A stretch of DNA of 33,146 bases from an uncultured Bacteroides sp. (GTDB lineage: Bacteria > Bacteroidota > Bacteroidia > Bacteroidales > Bacteroidaceae). This document shows, one piece after another, positions 8,053-16,995 of this stretch. The first letter of the stretch is position 1. Each line of letters starts with the position of its first letter. Both the position numbers and the translations under genes were made by a program. The DNA lies in assembly GCA_947071285.1 (NCBI GenBank), contig CAMTFK010000022.1, positions 1 to 33,146 on the forward strand. The letters run 5' to 3'. The notes beneath the pieces were generated by a model. The model searched no databases. It was not told where the DNA came from and saw only the letters and a list, made by a program, of their open reading frames with translations.

Positions 8053-10008
8053 ATGAGTACCATGAGAAAACTATTGAACACAGCGATGTTGCTGTTTGCG
8101 GTGTTGATGACCGCCTGTACTACTCCCGACACATGGGAGTTAGTATCCAAAGACAATAATATCCGTTTCGTTCTGGAGAACAGAGAGGAGAAAGGGGAAG
8201 CGAATCTTAGCTATTCTGTCTACTATAAGGACACGGTGGCAGTGGAAAAATCTCTTTTGGGACTGATGATGGATAATTGCGAATATGGAAAAGCCGCGCA
8301 ATTTGTTTCCGCTTCCGCAGTAAAGGATATCCATGACGCTTACCAACTGAAATCCGGTAAGCAGTTGAGTACTGCGGATGAATGCCGGGAGCAGACATTT
8401 ACTTTCCGTAGCAAAGAGGGGAAACAGTTCACTCTTATTGTGCGGGCATACAGTGACGGCGTTGCTTTCCGTTACGGATTTCCGGAAGCTGACGGACAGA
8501 TGCATACCATTCAGACAGAGCATACAGAGTTTGCCGTGCCTGTGAATGGGAAAGCATGGATACATCCCTATGACTGGAACGAACGCCACAAGCCGAGCTA
8601 TGAACAGTATTGTCGGAATGAAATAGACATCCGTTCGGATTGTGGACACGGGCGTGGCTGGGCATTCCCTATGCTGTTCAATACCAATGGGGTCTGGATG
8701 ATGATAACAGAAGCTCACCTGGATGGCTCATATCCCGCCACTCACGTTGATAATGCCGGAACGGACAAAGCCTACAAAATCCGTTTCCCCGAAGTGGAAG
8801 AACCCATTATACCGGATGCGGTAGAACCGGTATCAGAATTACCCTGGTTTACTCCCTGGCGGGTGATTATCGTAGGAGATAACTTGAATACAATCTTCCA
8901 AACACAGATGGTTTCACATCTGAATCCGGCATCGGTAGTGGAAGATGAGTCCTGGATAAAAGCCGGACGCGCCTCCTGGAGCTGGTGGTCCAATGGAGGC
9001 ACTCCCCGCGACTATAAGGCACAGTTGAAGTACGTAGACCTTAGCGCCGGGATGGGTTGGGAATATATGTTGATTGATGCCGGATGGCAACGCATGGGCA
9101 ATGGAGGCAGTATGGAAGATGTGGTGAAGTATGCGCAGCAAAAAGGTGTCGGTGTCTGGTTGTGGTATCACTCCGGTGCGGGACGCGACAACGACTCCGT
9201 ACCGGCAAATCGCCTGATGAGTGACCCGGAACTGCGTCGTGCCGAGATGAAGCGTATCAGTGAAATAGGAGTCAAAGGTATCAAGGTCGATTTCTTTGAT
9301 ACGGACAAGCAACGGATTATCCAGCTTTATCCGGCACTGCTGAAAGATGCGGCGGACAATCATCTGCTGGTTGACCTTCACGGTGCTACTTTGCCCCGTG
9401 GCTTTGAACGCACCTATCCGAACATGCTGACTACGGAGGCTATCCGGGGTGCGGAAACTCTGGGTCGTCAGGAACGTTGCGACCAGGCTGCCTGGCACAA
9501 TGCCACTGTTCCCTTCACACGCAATGTGGTAGGCTCGATGGACTATACTCCGGTGACTTTCTCCGATAAAGTTCGCCAAGGCGTACCTGCTATACGCAAG
9601 ACGACCATGGGACATCAACTGGCGCTGGCTGTTGTCTTCGAATCCGGTTTCCAATGCTTGGCAGATAAGGCGGAATCTTATCTTTCGCTGCCGGAGCAAC
9701 CGAAGCAATTCCTGAAAGATGTTCCGGCTGCCTGGGATGAAAGCTGCTTGTTGGCCGGTTATCCGGGAGATTATGCTGTAGTGGCGCGTCGTGCGGGCAA
9801 TGTGTGGTACATTGGCGGCATTAGCGGTAAGGACGAAGAGCGGGAAATAGAATTTAGCCTGCCTGCCGGATGTGCAGGCCGTTCGTTTACGATGATTACG
9901 GACGGAAGGGATAAAGACAGCTTCGGCTATATGCCCGTAGAGAATACGAATGGGACGGTGAAGGTGAAAGTACTGCCGAATGGTGGCTTCGCCGGCATTA
10001 TCCGATGA
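8053..10008 (+). CDS. GH97 lipoprotein, retaining type (alpha-galactosidase or beta-L-arabinopyranosidase-like)
   Basis: This GH97 enzyme has about 651 residues and a lipoprotein signal (MRKLLNTAMLLFAVLMTAC), so it is probably attached to the periplasmic or outer-membrane leaflet. ATGs at 8053 and 8062 are both plausible; the frame also opens with a GTG at 8044. The order is a beta-sandwich N-terminal half, a TIM barrel (SWSWWSNGG, YMLIDAGWQ, GVWLWYHSG, GVKGIKVDFFDTDKQ) and a C-terminal sandwich. The Asp of KVDFF (Asp416 counted from 8044) occupies the nucleophile position of retaining GH97 alpha-galactosidases. Glu465 and Glu471 (TTEAIRGAE) are acid/base candidates. Inverting SusB-type GH97 enzymes lack this Asp. 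I infer action on alpha-galactosides or the stereochemically related beta-L-arabinopyranosides, not starch. Confidence 0.88.
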   Translation: MSTMRKLLNTAMLLFAVLMTACTTPDTWELVSKDNNIRFVLENREEKGEANLSYSVYYKDTVAVEKSLLGLMMDNCEYGKAAQFVSASAVKDIHDAYQLKSGKQLSTADECREQTFTFRSKEGKQFTLIVRAYSDGVAFRYGFPEADGQMHTIQTEHTEFAVPVNGKAWIHPYDWNERHKPSYEQYCRNEIDIRSDCGHGRGWAFPMLFNTNGVWMMITEAHLDGSYPATHVDNAGTDKAYKIRFPEVEEPIIPDAVEPVSELPWFTPWRVIIVGDNLNTIFQTQMVSHLNPASVVEDESWIKAGRASWSWWSNGGTPRDYKAQLKYVDLSAGMGWEYMLIDAGWQRMGNGGSMEDVVKYAQQKGVGVWLWYHSGAGRDNDSVPANRLMSDPELRRAEMKRISEIGVKGIKVDFFDTDKQRIIQLYPALLKDAADNHLLVDLHGATLPRGFERTYPNMLTTEAIRGAETLGRQERCDQAAWHNATVPFTRNVVGSMDYTPVTFSDKVRQGVPAIRKTTMGHQLALAVVFESGFQCLADKAESYLSLPEQPKQFLKDVPAAWDESCLLAGYPGDYAVVARRAGNVWYIGGISGKDEEREIEFSLPAGCAGRSFTMITDGRDKDSFGYMPVENTNGTVKVKVLPNGGFAGIIR

Positions 10009-10049
10009 GAGTGACGATAGTAATGCTATAATAACAAAGTGAAAAGAGA

Positions 10050-12197
10050 ATGAAGAAGAGATTGATTTTAGGGGCGATGGCCCTGTTGATGTTGTTCCCT
10101 GCCAAGGCACAGATTGCGTGGCAACAAGTGGAACCCGGTGTTTGGAAAGGCGTTGTGGGTACTCCCGAAGAGTATTCGTTATTGAGTGTAGCAGGTGTTA
10201 CGCCTCAGAAGGAAGGTTTCAGCCGCCTGCCGGAAGTGACGTTGCCCGGGCTGGCGAATGAAATTGTAGGTACGATACAGGATGGCAAGACGAGCCTTCG
10301 CATCCCTTTGCAGCGCAAGGAACAACTGTACGGCTTCGGCCTAAACTTCCAGACAGTGCACCAGCGCGGCAAGATACTGAACCTGCATGTAGACCATTAC
10401 GGCGGACGTGACAACGGGCGCACACATGCCCCGGTGCCCTTCTATATCTCCAGTCAGGGATATGGCGTGCTCATTAACTCAGCCCGTTACCTGACGGTGT
10501 ATGCAGGCAGCGGCGCCCGCAAGGACAGCCCGAACGCTCCGGTTGCCAAAGACCGTAACCTGGACAAGACGTGGACATCGGCTCCCTATTCGGATGCTGT
10601 TTCTATCCTGGTTCCTGCTCCGGGTACGGAGATTTACCTGTTTGCCGGCCCCACCCCGATGGATGTCGTTCGTCGTTATAACCTCTTCTGTGGTGGCGGT
10701 ACGTTACCTCCACGCTGGGGACTGGGTTTCACTCAGCGTACAAAGAAACTCTATACGGCCGACGATGTGAAGAAAGAAGCGGATGAGTTTGAGCAACGCG
10801 GTTTCCCGTTGGACTTCATCGGTCTGGAACCGGGCTGGCAAAGCAAGGCATATCCTTGTACGTTTGAATGGGACGCTACCCGTTACCCCAATCCCGCCGG
10901 CTTCGTGAAAGAGATGCTGGATAGGGGCGTGCGCATCAACCTGTGGACCAATCCGTATGTATCTCCCGAATCTAAGATTTATAAAGAGATGTATCCGGTC
11001 AGCGGTTCGCACACGGTGTGGTGTGGCATTGTGCCCGACCTGGCAGGCGAGAAAGCCCGCCGAATCTGGATGGACAAGTTGGAGCAGGAACATGTGAGCA
11101 TTGGTGTCAGCGGTTATAAAGTGGATGAAGTGGACGGATACGACCGTTACGTCTGGCCGGATGTGGCAACCTTCCCCAGTGGAATTGCCGCCGAACAAAT
11201 GCGCCAGACTTACGGATTGTGGGTGCAACGCACTACTGCCGAACTCTACAAGAAACGCAACCAGCGTACTTTCGGACTGGTTCGTGCATCCAATGCCGGT
11301 GCCGCTTCTTTCCCCTACGTGATTTATAATGACTATTACAGTCATCAGGACTTCATCACTGCTTTGATAAACTCCGGTTTCAGCGGTGTGCTCTGGACTC
11401 CGGAAGTGCGTAGCTCCAAGTCGTCTGAAGATTGGTTGCGCCGCTTCCAGTCTGTAGTCTTCTCGCCGATGGCGATGATTAATGCCTGGGCAAGCGGGAC
11501 GAAACCCTGGACATTCCCCGAAGTGGAGAATCAGATAAAGGAATATGCCCTGTTGCGTATGCAGATGATGCCGTACTGGTATTCGGAGTTTGCCCGTTAC
11601 CACTTCGACGGTATTCCTCCGTTCCGTGCCATGAGTCTGGAACCGGGCTTCAACCCGGAACTGGGAAGCACTGCCAAGTTGTCTGATGCCCATCTGGAAG
11701 ACAATCCTTATCTGGAAGCGGTGTCTAAAGAGATTAAAGACCAGTATATGGCAGGTGAATATCTGCTGGTTGCTCCGATGTTTACAGGACAGAAGGAGCG
11801 CATGGTAGTGTTGCCGAAGGGAGACTGGTATGATTTCTATACCGGTAAATACGTAGGCAATGGTGAGAAAATCACCGTCACTCCGGGGCTGGACCGCATT
11901 CCGGTGTATGTGAAGGATGGCGCCATCCTGCCGTTTATGGAAGCACGCTTGCATGCGCCGAAAGCCGGGGAAAAGGTGAATCTGGAAATCCGTCATTATG
12001 GAAAAGCGGACGGAGCTTATCGTCTGTATGATGATGACGGCGAGACGTTCGACTACGAGAAGGGAGCTTATTCCTGGCGCGATATCAAGGTGACGCGTGA
12101 TAAGAAAGGAAAGCTGAAAGGCACTATCTCCAAAGCGGAGAAGGGCAAGCCGAATAATGTTGCCAATGTAACCTGGAAGTTTATGACGGAAGAATGA
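10050..12197 (+). CDS. GH31 family alpha-glycosidase, specificity unknown
   Basis: This 715-residue secreted enzyme (signal MKKRLILGAMALLMLFPAKA) has an N-terminal sandwich (about 30-215), a TIM barrel (about 220-545) and C-terminal sandwiches. GH31 landmarks are PPRWGLGFTQ (220-229), FPLDFIGLEPGW, RINLWTNPYVSP and SGYKVDEVDGYD, with Asp359 as the likely nucleophile. In alpha-glucosidases and alpha-xylosidases the acid/base Asp sits in a D-x-G-G-F stretch. Here the equivalent strand reads GFSGVLWTPEVR (443-454), so the usual Asp is absent and Glu452 or another residue may serve. This argues against ordinary glucosidase or xylosidase function and fits the non-glucose GH31 branches. Its stop overlaps an ATG of the next frame (12194), consistent with tight coupling in the operon. 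Confidence 0.87.
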   Translation: MKKRLILGAMALLMLFPAKAQIAWQQVEPGVWKGVVGTPEEYSLLSVAGVTPQKEGFSRLPEVTLPGLANEIVGTIQDGKTSLRIPLQRKEQLYGFGLNFQTVHQRGKILNLHVDHYGGRDNGRTHAPVPFYISSQGYGVLINSARYLTVYAGSGARKDSPNAPVAKDRNLDKTWTSAPYSDAVSILVPAPGTEIYLFAGPTPMDVVRRYNLFCGGGTLPPRWGLGFTQRTKKLYTADDVKKEADEFEQRGFPLDFIGLEPGWQSKAYPCTFEWDATRYPNPAGFVKEMLDRGVRINLWTNPYVSPESKIYKEMYPVSGSHTVWCGIVPDLAGEKARRIWMDKLEQEHVSIGVSGYKVDEVDGYDRYVWPDVATFPSGIAAEQMRQTYGLWVQRTTAELYKKRNQRTFGLVRASNAGAASFPYVIYNDYYSHQDFITALINSGFSGVLWTPEVRSSKSSEDWLRRFQSVVFSPMAMINAWASGTKPWTFPEVENQIKEYALLRMQMMPYWYSEFARYHFDGIPPFRAMSLEPGFNPELGSTAKLSDAHLEDNPYLEAVSKEIKDQYMAGEYLLVAPMFTGQKERMVVLPKGDWYDFYTGKYVGNGEKITVTPGLDRIPVYVKDGAILPFMEARLHAPKAGEKVNLEIRHYGKADGAYRLYDDDGETFDYEKGAYSWRDIKVTRDKKGKLKGTISKAEKGKPNNVANVTWKFMTEE

Positions 12198-12232
12198 TAA
12201 CGAAGTCACAGATAATTAACCACGAAACGAGA

Positions 12233-14401
12233 ATGAAGAACCTATTAACTACCTGTTTATTCCTCTGCTGCCTCCTCGCGGTGCGTGCGGCAGACAATCC
12301 AAACGTGAAGAAACTCTTCACCGTGACCTCCGGCGAACTGAAACTGACCTTCATGGTGGGTGCGGACGACCGCCTTTACCAACTGGCTTTTGGCGACGCC
12401 TCCCGTGAAGTGGCGCCTCCCGCCAAGATGCCTTCGCGCGAATGGGAGTTCTTGCCTCCTTATGGGAATGGCGTACTGACGGAACCTGCCATCCAGGCCA
12501 CCCACGTAGATGGAAACACCTCTACCGAACTCCACTACACCGCCCATCGCACCGAAACACTGGCACCGGGAGTAGAGCAAACCATCATTTCATTGAAAGA
12601 CCCTGCCTATCCGTTCTCGGTAGACATCTACATTAAATGCTATGCAGATAATAGCATGATGGAGATATGGAATACCGTTTCCCACAACGAGAAAGGGAAA
12701 GTCGTATTGCACCGCTTCGCCTCCGCCTCTCCCATAGTAAAAGCAAAGGAATACTGGCTTACCCAATTTTCTGGTAACTACAAGCGTGAAGCAACCCTGA
12801 GCGAAGAACGTCTTTCGGAAGGCGTCAAGATACTGGACTCTAAGTTGGGCATCCGCGCCCACCAGATGCGTATTCCTTCCTTCATCCTCTCCCTCGACGG
12901 ACAAGCGCGGGAGAATGAAGGGGAAGTGCTGGCGGCTTCGCTACGTTGGAGTGGCAGCTTCCAGTTTGCTTTCGATGTAGATTGGAACAAGAACCTGCGT
13001 CTGCTCACCGGTATGAATCCGTTGGGCTCGCAGTACAATCTGGAACGTGGAGGAACGTTCGCCACACCCGCCATTCTCTACACCTATAGCAAGCAGGGCA
13101 AGGGAGAGGCCAGTCGCCGTTTCCACCGTTGGGCAATGGCGAATGCCGTACGTGATGCGGAAAAAGACCGTCCCGTATTGCTGAACAACTGGGAAGCTAC
13201 ACACTGCGATTTCGATGAAGCCCGCCTGAAACAACTCTTTGACGGCGCCCGCCAGACGGGGGCTGAACTTTTCCTTCTGGATGATGGTTGGTTCGGCAAC
13301 GGCCCTTACTCACGCGACGATGACAAACACGGTCTGGGCGATTGGGAACCTTCTGTGAAGAAACTGCCCCGCGGCTTGTCGTACATTGCCCGCGAAGCCC
13401 TGAAACGTAAAGTAGGTTTCGGCATCTGGCTCGAACCCGAAATGGTGAATCCGCAGAGCGAACTCTATCAGAAACATCCCGACTGGATTATCACCCAGCC
13501 CAAGCGTGACCCCATACTCGGCCGTCATCAGGAAATACTCGACCTGACCCGCCCCGAAGTCCAGGCCTACGAATGGGACATCATAGACAAAACCCTGCGC
13601 CCCAATCCGGACATCACCTATGTGAAGTGGGACTGCAACCGCTACATCACCCAGCCGGGTTCGTCATATCTTCTGCCTACCGACCAGAGCCATCTCTGGA
13701 TAGACTATAACTGGGCGCTCTACCGCCTGATGGACCGCTTTGCCAAGGGCTTCCCCAACGTGATGGCGATGCTTTGCGCCGGCGGTTCGGGACGTGTGGA
13801 CTATGGTGCAATGCCTTATTTCCATTCTTTCTGGCCCAGCGATAACACCGACCCGTTGGGACGCATCAAGATACAGTGGGGCTTTTCGCACTTTTTTCCT
13901 GCCAATACCATTTCGGCTCACGTCACCCGCATGGGTAAGCGTCATCTGAAGATGGCGATAGACGTGGCACTGAGTGGAGCATTCGGCATAGACCTGGCAC
14001 TGGACAAGGCGACAGCCGAGGAACGTGCCCAGATAGCCGCTGCGGTGGCACTCTACAAAGAACGCATCCGTCCGCTGGTGATGCGTGGCGAACTTTACCG
14101 ATTGGTATCTCCTTACGAGTCTCCGTTGGCATCGCTGAGTTATGTTTCTACGGATAAGCAGAAAGCGGTGGTTTATCTTTATCAGACGAAAGACGGACAT
14201 GAACCCCGCGTAATACTCGGCGGACTGGATGCCGATAAGAAGTATCGCGTTGAAGAAGTGAGCCTGCCTAAAGGTGTGGCTTCCCGTTTCCCGGCAAGCG
14301 GCAAGGTGCTGACGGGTGCGGAATTGATGAAGCAAGGATTGGAAAACCCATTGAATGCACAATTCGAAAGTGCAGTGCTGATGGTAGAGACACTGCCTTA
14401 G
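12233..14401 (+). CDS. GH36 family alpha-galactosidase
   Basis: I chose ATG 12233 because it begins a clean signal peptide (MKNLLTTCLFLCCLLAVRAA). The ATG at 12194, overlapping the GH31 stop, would add 13 non-hydrophobic residues. The 722-residue product has the GH36 layout: N-terminal supersandwich, TIM barrel and C-terminal sheet. Diagnostic motifs are LNNWEATHCDF, LDDGWFG, GIWLEPEMVNP, the nucleophile Asp in YVKWDCNR (Asp467) and the acid/base Asp in WPSDNTDP (Asp537). These are the standard residues of retaining alpha-galactosidases. It would remove terminal alpha-galactose from side chains in the periplasm. It is followed 16 bases after the stop by a large palindromic array rather than a conventional terminator. 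Confidence 0.92.
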   Translation: MKNLLTTCLFLCCLLAVRAADNPNVKKLFTVTSGELKLTFMVGADDRLYQLAFGDASREVAPPAKMPSREWEFLPPYGNGVLTEPAIQATHVDGNTSTELHYTAHRTETLAPGVEQTIISLKDPAYPFSVDIYIKCYADNSMMEIWNTVSHNEKGKVVLHRFASASPIVKAKEYWLTQFSGNYKREATLSEERLSEGVKILDSKLGIRAHQMRIPSFILSLDGQARENEGEVLAASLRWSGSFQFAFDVDWNKNLRLLTGMNPLGSQYNLERGGTFATPAILYTYSKQGKGEASRRFHRWAMANAVRDAEKDRPVLLNNWEATHCDFDEARLKQLFDGARQTGAELFLLDDGWFGNGPYSRDDDKHGLGDWEPSVKKLPRGLSYIAREALKRKVGFGIWLEPEMVNPQSELYQKHPDWIITQPKRDPILGRHQEILDLTRPEVQAYEWDIIDKTLRPNPDITYVKWDCNRYITQPGSSYLLPTDQSHLWIDYNWALYRLMDRFAKGFPNVMAMLCAGGSGRVDYGAMPYFHSFWPSDNTDPLGRIKIQWGFSHFFPANTISAHVTRMGKRHLKMAIDVALSGAFGIDLALDKATAEERAQIAAAVALYKERIRPLVMRGELYRLVSPYESPLASLSYVSTDKQKAVVYLYQTKDGHEPRVILGGLDADKKYRVEEVSLPKGVASRFPASGKVLTGAELMKQGLENPLNAQFESAVLMVETLP

Positions 14402-14416
14402 CGGGAAGGGTATATA

Positions 14417-14522
14417 TTGCCAACCTTTTGCCACCGCATTGGCAAACTTTTGCCATCGCAGTGGCAAGACTTTGCCAAGCCTATGGCAAGACTTTGCCAA
14501 TGCGGTGGCAAAAGGTTGGCAA
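14417..14522. repeat. 106-bp palindrome built from four tandem 22-bp palindromic units
   Basis: Four units start at 14427, 14449, 14471 and 14493, exactly 22 bases apart. Each has the form TTTGCCA, six variable bases, then TGGCAA (at 14440, 14462, 14484 and 14506). The central hexamers are CCGCAT, TCGCAG, AGCCTA and ATGCGG; the first and last are reverse complements. As a result the outer 30-base arms (14417-14446 and 14493-14522) are a perfect inverted repeat. RNA from either strand could fold as four small hairpins or one long one. It lies between GH36 and the six-hairpin glycosidase gene. The rest of the gap (14523-14631) shows nothing I can name. Confidence 0.93.
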
Positions 14523-14631
14523 AGTATATCTGTGAGAATAGCCTCATATACTGGAACATAAACATTCAGAAAGGTATAAATGTCAGCAAACAGTATTTAA
14601 ATAGTAACTAACCACTAAACAGAACAATCTC

Positions 14632-16674
14632 ATGTACCTGAAAAGAATCCTGTTATCCTTTACCTTTATCCTTGTCAGCCTCTTATCTGCGGCGCAGACA
14701 AAGGACCGTTGGACCATCCTCGAGGATGGTTCTATCCGTTGGAACATCCATAACAATATCCCTCACGCCGACCATCTGGAGATGAGCGGTCAGCAACTCT
14801 CCGTTGTCCTCCGTTACGGCGTGGATGCACAGCAACGCTTCCACCTGAACCGCAGCCTCGTCTTCCCCATGCTCCGCATGCAACCCAACAAGACGCAGAA
14901 CAACCTGAAACAACGTTTCGATGTCAACATCCCCGCTTTGGTAACCGTGGACGACCAAACCCTGCTGAATGAACAGGTGCGCGACGTCACCTTCAACGGT
15001 ACGATGCGTGTAGAGAGCAACTTCGGCTACGTACACCGGCGTAAGGAACTGCGGGATGCCGTGCAACTGACGCGTGTGCTCTATCCCTCTGCCAATGCCG
15101 CGCGCTATTGCGAAGAGTATACTTTCAAGAACAGCAGTCCCAACCCCATCACCCTTCGTGTTCCCGAATGGCGTGTGACCTATACTACCCCCGAAGCATC
15201 CGGTGTATATGGTGCTTATTGCATCGAAGCCGGACTCTCCAAGAGCGGTACTTTTGTCTTGCAACCGGGCGAGACGCTCGAATTCTTCGCCCTCTTTTCC
15301 GGTAGGAAGCTGGCGGACGTATCGTCTTCCCTGAATGATGCTGCCTTCGCACGTATCGATATCCGGAGCGAGTGTGCCGCACGAGAAGCCCTTATCAGTC
15401 AGTGGTGGCAGAACCTTGTGCTCGACACCCCCGACCCGGTGCTGAACCGTATGTTTGCCTTTGCCAAACTGCGTGGTGCCGAGAGCATCTACCTCACCAA
15501 AGGCGGACTGATGCACGGTCCCGGCGGCGAGGCATATTATGCCGCAGTCTGGGCCAACGACCAGGCGGAATATATCAATCCTTTCTTCCCCTTCCTGGGG
15601 TACGAGACAGGCAACCAGTCGGCACTGAACTCTTTTCGTCACTTTGCCCGTTACATGAATCCGGAATACCGTCCTATTCCAAGCTCCATCATTTCCGAAG
15701 GCGTCAGCTTCTGGCATGGTGCGAAGGATAGGGGAGACGGTGCCATGATTGCTTACGGCGCCGCCCGCTACGCCCTGGCTCGTGGCGACCGGGAAGAAGC
15801 GCGTGAGTTGTGGCCCCTCATCGAATGGTGTCTGGAATATTGCCACCGCAAACTCACTCCGGCAGGCGTAGTTGCTTCCGATTCGGATGAGTTGGAAAAC
15901 CGTTTCCCGGCTGGCGATGCAAATCTCTGCACTTCCACGCTCTATTATGATGCCTTGCGTTCTGCCGTTATGCTGGGACAAGAACTTGGTGTACCTGCCC
16001 GGCAACTGGCTGCCTACCGCCAGCAAGCCCGCAATCTGGAACAGGCGATAGAGACACACTTCGGTCACGAAATAGAAGGTTTCCACAGCTATCGTTATTA
16101 TGATGGCAATGACATCCTGCGTTCCTGGATTTGCATGCCCCTCGTTACAGGCATCTACACCCGTGCCCAAGGCACTATCGACGCCCTCTTCTCACCCCGC
16201 CTCTGGACGGACGACGGATTGCTGACGCAAGCCGGTACTGAAACTTTCTGGGACCGCAGCACCCTCTATGCCTTGCGTGGCACCATCGCCGCCGGAGAAG
16301 TGGAGAAAGGTATGAGCTTCCTTAAGAAATACTCGCACCGCCGTCTGCTGGGCGACCACGTGCCTTATGCCATCGAAGCATGGCCCGAAGGTGACCAACG
16401 CCATCTCTCTGCCGAAAGCGGGCTGTACTGCCGCATCTATACGGAAGGGCTTTTCGGTATTCGCCCCACAGGTCTGCGCAGCTTCGAGATGACGCCCCGC
16501 TTGCCGCAGGAATGGGAATATATGAATCTGAATCATATCCGTGCTTTCAATTCCGACTTCGACATTCGCGTGTCCCGTGCAGGGAAGAGGCTGCAGGTGG
16601 AAGTCTTGAAAGGCGGAAAGGTGGTGTTGAAGAAGAATATAACGGAAGGAACGGTGGTGAAGGTGAAACTGTAA
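14632..16674 (+). CDS. Secreted (alpha/alpha)6 six-hairpin glycosidase, family unassigned
   Basis: This 680-residue protein has a signal peptide (LKRILLSFTFILVSLLSAAQ). A beta-sandwich-like N-terminal half runs to about residue 240. An alpha-helical barrel follows, of the type found in six-hairpin glycosidases (GH15, GH63, GH78 and relatives), with a short beta C-terminus. Conserved-looking acidic patches that could be catalytic are VWANDQAEYINPF, ASDSDELENRFPAGDANL (about residue 420) and IEAWPEGDQRHLSAESGLYCRIYTEGLFGI (about 580-610). I cannot place it in a named GH family. It follows GH36 after a 230-base gap holding the palindromic array, and is probably the last gene of the operon. Its product would act in the periplasm with the other glycosidases. 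Confidence 0.7.
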   Translation: MYLKRILLSFTFILVSLLSAAQTKDRWTILEDGSIRWNIHNNIPHADHLEMSGQQLSVVLRYGVDAQQRFHLNRSLVFPMLRMQPNKTQNNLKQRFDVNIPALVTVDDQTLLNEQVRDVTFNGTMRVESNFGYVHRRKELRDAVQLTRVLYPSANAARYCEEYTFKNSSPNPITLRVPEWRVTYTTPEASGVYGAYCIEAGLSKSGTFVLQPGETLEFFALFSGRKLADVSSSLNDAAFARIDIRSECAAREALISQWWQNLVLDTPDPVLNRMFAFAKLRGAESIYLTKGGLMHGPGGEAYYAAVWANDQAEYINPFFPFLGYETGNQSALNSFRHFARYMNPEYRPIPSSIISEGVSFWHGAKDRGDGAMIAYGAARYALARGDREEARELWPLIEWCLEYCHRKLTPAGVVASDSDELENRFPAGDANLCTSTLYYDALRSAVMLGQELGVPARQLAAYRQQARNLEQAIETHFGHEIEGFHSYRYYDGNDILRSWICMPLVTGIYTRAQGTIDALFSPRLWTDDGLLTQAGTETFWDRSTLYALRGTIAAGEVEKGMSFLKKYSHRRLLGDHVPYAIEAWPEGDQRHLSAESGLYCRIYTEGLFGIRPTGLRSFEMTPRLPQEWEYMNLNHIRAFNSDFDIRVSRAGKRLQVEVLKGGKVVLKKNITEGTVVKVKL

Positions 16675-16709
16675 TTTCGAGGCGGATTTAAAGCCAATGT
16701 TTAAGTAGT

Positions 16710-16874
16710 ACTATCTAATTCTCCTCCTCCCGGGAGGAGGAGTACCCGTAGGGGGAGGTGGTAGGCGAAACGACCGAGTACCTATTAATCATAAGAATAA
16801 GGAATTCTTTTCTCACCTACCACCCCGCCCTTTGGGCACCCCTCCTCCAACTGGAAGAGGGGAGTTGAGATAGT
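16710..16874. repeat. Palindromic MITE/BIME-like element, complete copy
   Basis: About 165 bp with inverted ends: ACTATCT at 16710-16716 and AGATAGT at 16868-16874. Inside each end is a GC-rich hairpin. The left is a perfect 22-base palindrome at 16721-16742 (CTCCTCCTCCC with its complement). The right is CCCCTCCTCC paired with GGAAGAGGGG at 16839-16863. Arms ending GGTGGTAGG (left) and CCTACCACC (right) face a short AT-rich centre. A further AGGCGGA/TCCGCCT pair (16680-16686 and 16874-16880) may be an outer border. A second copy lies inverted at 33048-33146, which shows this is a dispersed repeat. No transposase is encoded. It fills most of the 16675-16995 gap and may also act as a terminator for the glycosidase operon. 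Confidence 0.85.
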
Positions 16875-16964
16875 CCGCCTAATTAATCAAGATACCTAGT
16901 AAACCCTTTGCTCCTTTCTGCACATATTTCCCCCCTCCATTCCCCATTATCCCATTCCTTTTCT

Positions 16965-16972
16965 TATTTTTG
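16965..16972 (+). promoter_or_regulatory. Bacteroides -7 box for the HTCS gene
   Basis: TATTTTTG matches TAnnTTTG, 23 bases before the regulator's ATG. The -33 region is C-rich with no clear TTTG. Confidence 0.5.
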
Positions 16973-16995
16973 CATCGACCAATATCTCTATCTTT

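Noticed and set aside
8053..10008. GH97 gene as a SusB-like starch-utilisation enzyme.
   Set aside because: The KVDFF nucleophile Asp marks the retaining branch, and no other sus genes are nearby.
10704..12209. Long open frame (about 500 codons) on the - strand opposite GH31.
   Set aside because: It lies wholly inside a clear GH31 gene, has no recognisable domain, and its length follows from GC-rich codon use on the + strand. A similar frame at 14683-16170 opposite the six-hairpin glycosidase was rejected for the same reason.
14417..14522. CRISPR array.
   Set aside because: The units are 22 bases with only six variable bases between half-sites. There are no unique 30-base spacers and no cas genes.
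16710..16874. Plain intrinsic terminator of the glycosidase operon.
   Set aside because: The hairpins are strong but have no T-run, and a second inverted copy at 33048 shows it is a dispersed element. Termination could still be a side effect.
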